This document shows, in pieces, positions 60,163 to 64,000 of a DNA stretch of 64,000 nucleotides. Position numbers and translations under genes: made by a program. Every line of letters begins with the position of its first letter. Within the stretch, counting starts at the first letter, position 1. The notes below the pieces were generated by a model. That model did no database searches. It saw only the letters and a program-made list of their open reading frames with translations, and was not told the DNA's origin. The DNA is from Candidatus Scalindua sp. SCAELEC01 (GTDB lineage Bacteria; Planctomycetota; Brocadiia; Brocadiales; Scalinduaceae), in the NCBI GenBank assembly GCA_004282745.1, contig SHMT01000022.1:1-64000 (forward strand). Direction: 5' to 3'.

Positions 60163-62156
60163 GACGTTTTCATAACTTCAAGCGTACTTCTAGATTGAGT
60201 CACATCCTGGGCATAAGCGCACAGGCTAAGACTCCTAGGGCTCTTTTCAACTAATTCCTCCCACTCTGACTCTGGAATAGGATAAAAGAGGTCCGGATTA
60301 TCCATACATTGGTCCAGGCGGTTTCGGTACCGCCTCACTACTGTTTCGACAACGGCGTCATCATAGTATTGCGCTTCAATGCGAAATACCTCCACCCCAG
60401 TTTTTACAAAGGTGTTAAGATACGGAAGCACACAGAGGTCAGTTGAAAACATGATGTGGTTCCTGCAATACTGGTCTACTTCTATCGTCCTGATTTCACC
60501 TTTTTCATCCTTAAGTGCGTAGTTTATGTAACGACACGGTAACCGACAACCACTTTTTGCATTTGTCTTGGTAACCAGCATTGCCGGCAGGCAGTGTTCC
60601 AGTAGCATACCGGGAAGAGCACCATGAACTACGCACTCTACCGGGATGGTCGAACGGCTGGCGAGTTTTACAAGATCACTGAATGAGGACTCCAGAGAAG
60701 AGGTGACCCTTTTTACCCCCAATTTTTCCAGCATTTTAATAGCGCCTGCATTTAAAATATTAAATGAAAAATCGGCAAAAATGTCCAGGTCAAATTGTTT
60801 CGCGCATTGTAAAGCGCCCAGGTTATGAACAAGTACACCGTCAACACAGGTACTTGTTGCGATATCAAAAAGCCATTCAATCTCTGATAATTCCCGGGAA
60901 GTGCATATCCGAGGTGTACCGAATACGATCTTTTTCCCCAGATCATGCGTCATCTTAACCGCATCCTGTAAGAGCTCCTCTGTCCACCCTTCTCCCCTCA
61001 AAGGGGATATCTCCGCTCCTAAGTATACGTAATCGGCGCCGGCATTCAATGATTTCCTTACCGCGTTTATGGTTGATACCTTTACCGCTAAAGACGTATT
61101 GGTTTTTGGAGTATCATGAACCGTCTCAAACGGATTTTCGTTCAGGTCATGAGTAGTGAGGCTCTTTTCCACCGCTCCACGGCTTAAAAAGAGAGGTTCC
61201 TTACTGCCAGAATAATCAAATACGTTTGACGTTGCATGTGAAAATGCCATTGCAGTGGTAAAATCTCTCACCCTCTCTTTATACATCTTCTCAAAATCTT
61301 CAATCTTGTGCCAATAGGTAAATGGTGAACGCAAATAATCATCAATAGCTTTGCGATATAACGCGATAACGGGCGTGAGAAAATCTTGGTGCCGCATCCT
61401 GCCCTCAATCTTAAAAGAGCTTACTCCGGCTTGAATCAGTTCCGGTATATGCTGAAACATGCACATGTCCTTCATGGCAAGCAGATAACCATTCGGCAAG
61501 TCTCCAATCTCCTCACCGGAGTTGCTTTCTACTATGCTGTACTTCCATCTACATGGCTTCATACATTCGCCACGATTAGCGCTTTTCCCAAATATCACTC
61601 CACTGGAGTGACACTGCCCACTCTGGCTGACACACATATCACCATGAACAAAATATTCAGTTTCGATACCAGCCTTTTCTCCTATCTCTTTAACCTGGGC
61701 AAGGGTAATGTCACGAGAAGTGATAATTCTCGACACACCAAAATTTTTCAACCCTGTTGCCATCTCAACACTATGTACGTTCATCATCGTACTGGCATGC
61801 ATCGGTATATCAAGTTTCATTTCGTTTACCAGGTTAATGACTCCCAGATCATGGACTATTATAGCATCTACTTTGATATCCTGAAGATATTTCAGATAAT
61901 CATAAAGACCGTTCATTTCAGCATCGCTAATAAGATTATTCACGGTAACATAGATTTTTACCTCCCGCTCATGCGCCCATTTAACTGCCAGCGCCAACTG
62001 CTCGTCCGTAAAATTGAAATCGGAACGATGCATACGCATATTAAACCGCTTTCCTGCAAGGTAAACGGCGTCAGCGCCCGCATCTATTACGGCCACTAAT
62101 ACCTCCCATTTGCCGGCCGGGGCGAGCAGTTCAACTTTTATCTCTGATAATTTCAT
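60156..62156 (-). CDS. Tandem peptidase-U32 family protein
   Basis: 666 residues from the ATG at 62156 (GAGAGAGG upstream; the longer frame to 62243 is less likely). Two U32 domains in series: the first begins VELLAPAGKWEVLVAVIDAGADAVYLAGKRFNMR and has the Cys cluster CVSQSGQCHSSG...ANRGECMKPCRW, ligands of the 4Fe-4S cluster of U32 proteins. The second repeats the barrel start (GADYVYLGAEISPLRGEG) and another cluster (CLPAMLVTKTNAKSGCRLPCRYI). U32 members include RNA hydroxylases (RlhA, TrhP) and ubiquinone-hydroxylation factors (UbiU/V). The present substrate is unknown, despite the old peptidase name. Confidence 0.88.
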   Translation of the reverse strand: MKLSEIKVELLAPAGKWEVLVAVIDAGADAVYLAGKRFNMRMHRSDFNFTDEQLALAVKWAHEREVKIYVTVNNLISDAEMNGLYDYLKYLQDIKVDAIIVHDLGVINLVNEMKLDIPMHASTMMNVHSVEMATGLKNFGVSRIITSRDITLAQVKEIGEKAGIETEYFVHGDMCVSQSGQCHSSGVIFGKSANRGECMKPCRWKYSIVESNSGEEIGDLPNGYLLAMKDMCMFQHIPELIQAGVSSFKIEGRMRHQDFLTPVIALYRKAIDDYLRSPFTYWHKIEDFEKMYKERVRDFTTAMAFSHATSNVFDYSGSKEPLFLSRGAVEKSLTTHDLNENPFETVHDTPKTNTSLAVKVSTINAVRKSLNAGADYVYLGAEISPLRGEGWTEELLQDAVKMTHDLGKKIVFGTPRICTSRELSEIEWLFDIATSTCVDGVLVHNLGALQCAKQFDLDIFADFSFNILNAGAIKMLEKLGVKRVTSSLESSFSDLVKLASRSTIPVECVVHGALPGMLLEHCLPAMLVTKTNAKSGCRLPCRYINYALKDEKGEIRTIEVDQYCRNHIMFSTDLCVLPYLNTFVKTGVEVFRIEAQYYDDAVVETVVRRYRNRLDQCMDNPDLFYPIPESEWEELVEKSPRSLSLCAYAQDVTQSRSTLEVMKTSI

Positions 62157-62245
62157 ATGAATACCTCTCTCTCGTGTTTGAAAGCTTCCCACCTTTTTCT
62201 TACCTTTAGTCATGTCAGGCATTTCAATCCTGTTTTCCTGCACCC

Positions 62246-63385
62246 TTAATATAATCCCGCTTTAACCACGTGCTTACTGCTCTCCAAAAGCCTTGGGTTC
62301 CTGACTCCATCCAGGCTGATTCCGTACTCTATCGCAAGGGAAGTGGGAGGTACACGAACGGCCCTGTCACGTTCAAACATATTTGGAATAAAAAAACTTT
62401 CATCCAGCCGGTGAAACACCACCTGCCCCTCTTCCTCATAGTTTACGACCTTGGATAGACGTTCACTATCCGGTTCCTTGCCATTATCCATTTCAACCAC
62501 CTGTACTATCATCCTGGGGCCTAGCGGAAAGTAATCAAGATCATAGGTAGACGATGCTTCTATTTCGAGACAGAGACCAAAAAGCGTATTACCATATCCT
62601 GAAATGTGAACGGCATTCGGAAAATATTCCTCTTTGAACCTCATGAATGCCTCTTTTCCTATTGAAATACCACCGTAATGTACACCTTTTATGGACAAAC
62701 GCTCTTGATCGCTCATACGCAATGCTAGCGTTGCAAGGACTGGAGGAGTGGTATATAAGACCTCTATTTCCTGTGTCTCGATGATGTCCATCGCCTGCTC
62801 CAGTATGTGGTCAAGATACCGTTTGCTTGCGAATGACTCAGCGGGCATCTTTTTTGCCCATCTAGGATCAAAATCAATGGAAAAAGGATCCATGCTTCCC
62901 ATTTTATGAGCGACCGGCCCCACCGCCTTACCAATTATGTGCGGGCCACTTGGTCCAATCCACAACCAGTTACCACCGGTAGGAAAATTACGTTTCCCGG
63001 CAATAAAGGCAAACCAGTCAACGAAGACCGCATGAAATTCCTCATTGCGATAAGCCGTTACTTTGGGCCGACCGGTAGTACCTGCGGTTTCACCGAGAAT
63101 AAAGTCCTTTTTTTGGTTAAGAAAAAACCTTGGAATGAAATGCTCAATTGGATATCTCCTTAAATCATCCTCACACATCGGCCCGAAAAGCTTTAAATCA
63201 TCAAGGGCCTTTATCTCTTTCTTCGCCTTAATCCCCAGCTCACTCTCTTTATCAAGCCAGTATTGACTCCCATAGTCTGGATCAAAGTGTCTGGATACAA
63301 CTGACTTCAACCACTCATCTGGCGACAGGCCAAACCACGTTGAGTTCCGGAATTGAAATGAATCTGCATTATCTGTACGTATCAT
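62246..63385 (-). CDS. Adenylate-forming (acyl-CoA ligase-like) enzyme
   Basis: 379 residues, shorter than full acyl-CoA synthetases. The AMP-binding loop is seen as LGETAGTTGRPKVTAY. A second region YFPNAVHISGYGNTLFGLCLE matches the A4/A5 area of the adenylation fold, and LSKVVNYEEEGQVVFHRLDESF the segment before the hinge. The C-terminal swivel domain seems reduced. The layout resembles phenylacetate-CoA-ligase-type and lipid-biosynthesis ligases. It lies between U32 and an RND exporter on the same strand; the acid activated is unknown. Confidence 0.75.
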   Translation of the reverse strand: MIRTDNADSFQFRNSTWFGLSPDEWLKSVVSRHFDPDYGSQYWLDKESELGIKAKKEIKALDDLKLFGPMCEDDLRRYPIEHFIPRFFLNQKKDFILGETAGTTGRPKVTAYRNEEFHAVFVDWFAFIAGKRNFPTGGNWLWIGPSGPHIIGKAVGPVAHKMGSMDPFSIDFDPRWAKKMPAESFASKRYLDHILEQAMDIIETQEIEVLYTTPPVLATLALRMSDQERLSIKGVHYGGISIGKEAFMRFKEEYFPNAVHISGYGNTLFGLCLEIEASSTYDLDYFPLGPRMIVQVVEMDNGKEPDSERLSKVVNYEEEGQVVFHRLDESFFIPNMFERDRAVRVPPTSLAIEYGISLDGVRNPRLLESSKHVVKAGLY

Positions 63386-63479
63386 TATTTCTCATATTTT
63401 TACTCCTGTAGGCGCTGTTTTCCAAACAGCCTTTTACCAATCCGCCTGTCATTTGGCGGGCAGTACATTTCAGGACGAT

Positions 63480-64000
63480 TTAAAATTTTGGTTTAAATAA
63501 TAAAATACACGCCGGTAAAATAAACAGATCGGCGACAATCGCGCTCACCATTGTTATGCCGGTCAGCAGGCCAAAATATTGAATGGCCTTAAAGTTTGAG
63601 AGACAAAAAACGAGGAACCCGCATGTAGCAACAACGGTCGTGAAAATCAGTGCCCTGCCCACTCCGGAGAGTGCACGTTGTATTGCAAGGTAATGATCCC
63701 CTTCTCCTTTAAACTCTTCTTTGAAACGGTAGAGAAAATGGATTGTATCATCAACCGATATCCCTATCGCGACACTCGCAATCATAATTGTCGCAACATC
63801 CAGATTTATCCCTACGTATCCCATAACGCCTACGGTAATGGCAATGGGAATCAAGTTGGGTATCATACTCAACATACCAATCCTGGCAGATTTTAAGAGC
63901 AGTGCAATACAGATGAATACCAAGATAAAGGCAAGGGAAAATGTCTTTATCTGACTCTCAATCAGGTATCCCTGCATCTCCATAATTAGTGTCACAATAC
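63480..64000 (-). CDS. RND/MMPL-family exporter, C-terminal part only
   Basis: The frame runs off the right edge of the window, so only the C-terminal part of about 172 residues is seen; the GTG at 63995 is internal. Five or so membrane helices show the RND pattern, including the TM4-type motif VATIMIASVAIGISVDDTIHFLYRFKEE. The sequence fits hopanoid/lipid-transporter-type RND (HpnN) or MMPL exporters rather than heavy-metal pumps. Proximity to the adenylate-forming enzyme hints at lipid-related export, but this is inference. Confidence 0.85.
   Translation of the reverse strand, partial: IVTLIMEMQGYLIESQIKTFSLAFILVFICIALLLKSARIGMLSMIPNLIPIAITVGVMGYVGINLDVATIMIASVAIGISVDDTIHFLYRFKEEFKGEGDHYLAIQRALSGVGRALIFTTVVATCGFLVFCLSNFKAIQYFGLLTGITMVSAIVADLFILPACILLFKPKF

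Overview
The window looks like chromosome of a planctomycete of the anammox order (Brocadiales, Candidatus Scalindua/Brocadia/Kuenenia type). I infer this from a cytochrome b plus multihaem cytochrome c cluster, many c-type haem proteins, a PEP-CTERM protein, a rhodanese-ferritin fusion, and AT-rich intergenic DNA full of short palindromic elements. No rRNA or marker gene is present, so the assignment is moderate at best.

Layout. 0-2.2 kb: HicB-like protein, tRNA-Ala(GGC), and a DUF4258/YgiT toxin-antitoxin pair whose toxin gene is cut by a 145-bp miniature element. 2.2-6.7 kb: a large unrecognised protein, a cNMP-binding/HDOD regulator, and the frameshifted tail of a sigma-54 activator. 6.8-13.2 kb: heavy-metal RND efflux operon (small Cys-rich exported protein, TolC-type channel, His-rich lipoprotein adaptor, CzcA/CusA pump). 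13.4-16.8 kb: endonuclease III-like glycosylase, dihydroorotase, NYN RNase, Xer recombinase. 16.8-28.8 kb: leuS, an iron-sulphur-type protein with hemerythrin, pyrE, an LTA-synthase-like sulfatase, murQ, uvrC. 28.8-34 kb: small AT-rich genes (two toxin-antitoxin pairs, a HEPN-like gene, orphans) separated by attC-like hairpins. This looks like an integron cassette array without a nearby integrase. 34-46 kb: metallopeptidase, Nudix, beta-lactamase-like protein, BirA, rhodanese-ferritin, DUF4139, and an MNT/HEPN pair. 46.4-50.1 kb: an archaeal-style thiolase, a DUF35 protein fused to 3-hydroxyacyl-CoA dehydrogenase, and an HMG-CoA-reductase-like protein that appears to lack every catalytic residue. 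50-57.6 kb: DUF3365 haem protein, PEP-CTERM protein, and a five-gene cytochrome b6/subunit IV/multihaem cluster with no Rieske gene. 57.7-64 kb: class III aminotransferase, TPR protein, double U32 peptidase, adenylate-forming enzyme, and the end of an RND/MMPL exporter.

A theme across the window is miniature repeats. The 145-bp family has five full copies, each flanked by a different 6-bp TANNTA duplication. Other families are a 112-bp two-hairpin element, a roughly 45-bp hairpin sitting on stop codons, and single 152-bp and 182-bp inverted-repeat elements. The most original coding locus is the thiolase / DUF35-dehydrogenase / HMGR-like set.

Protein identities come from reading motifs by eye. 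No database search was possible, and alignments to family consensus are from memory.
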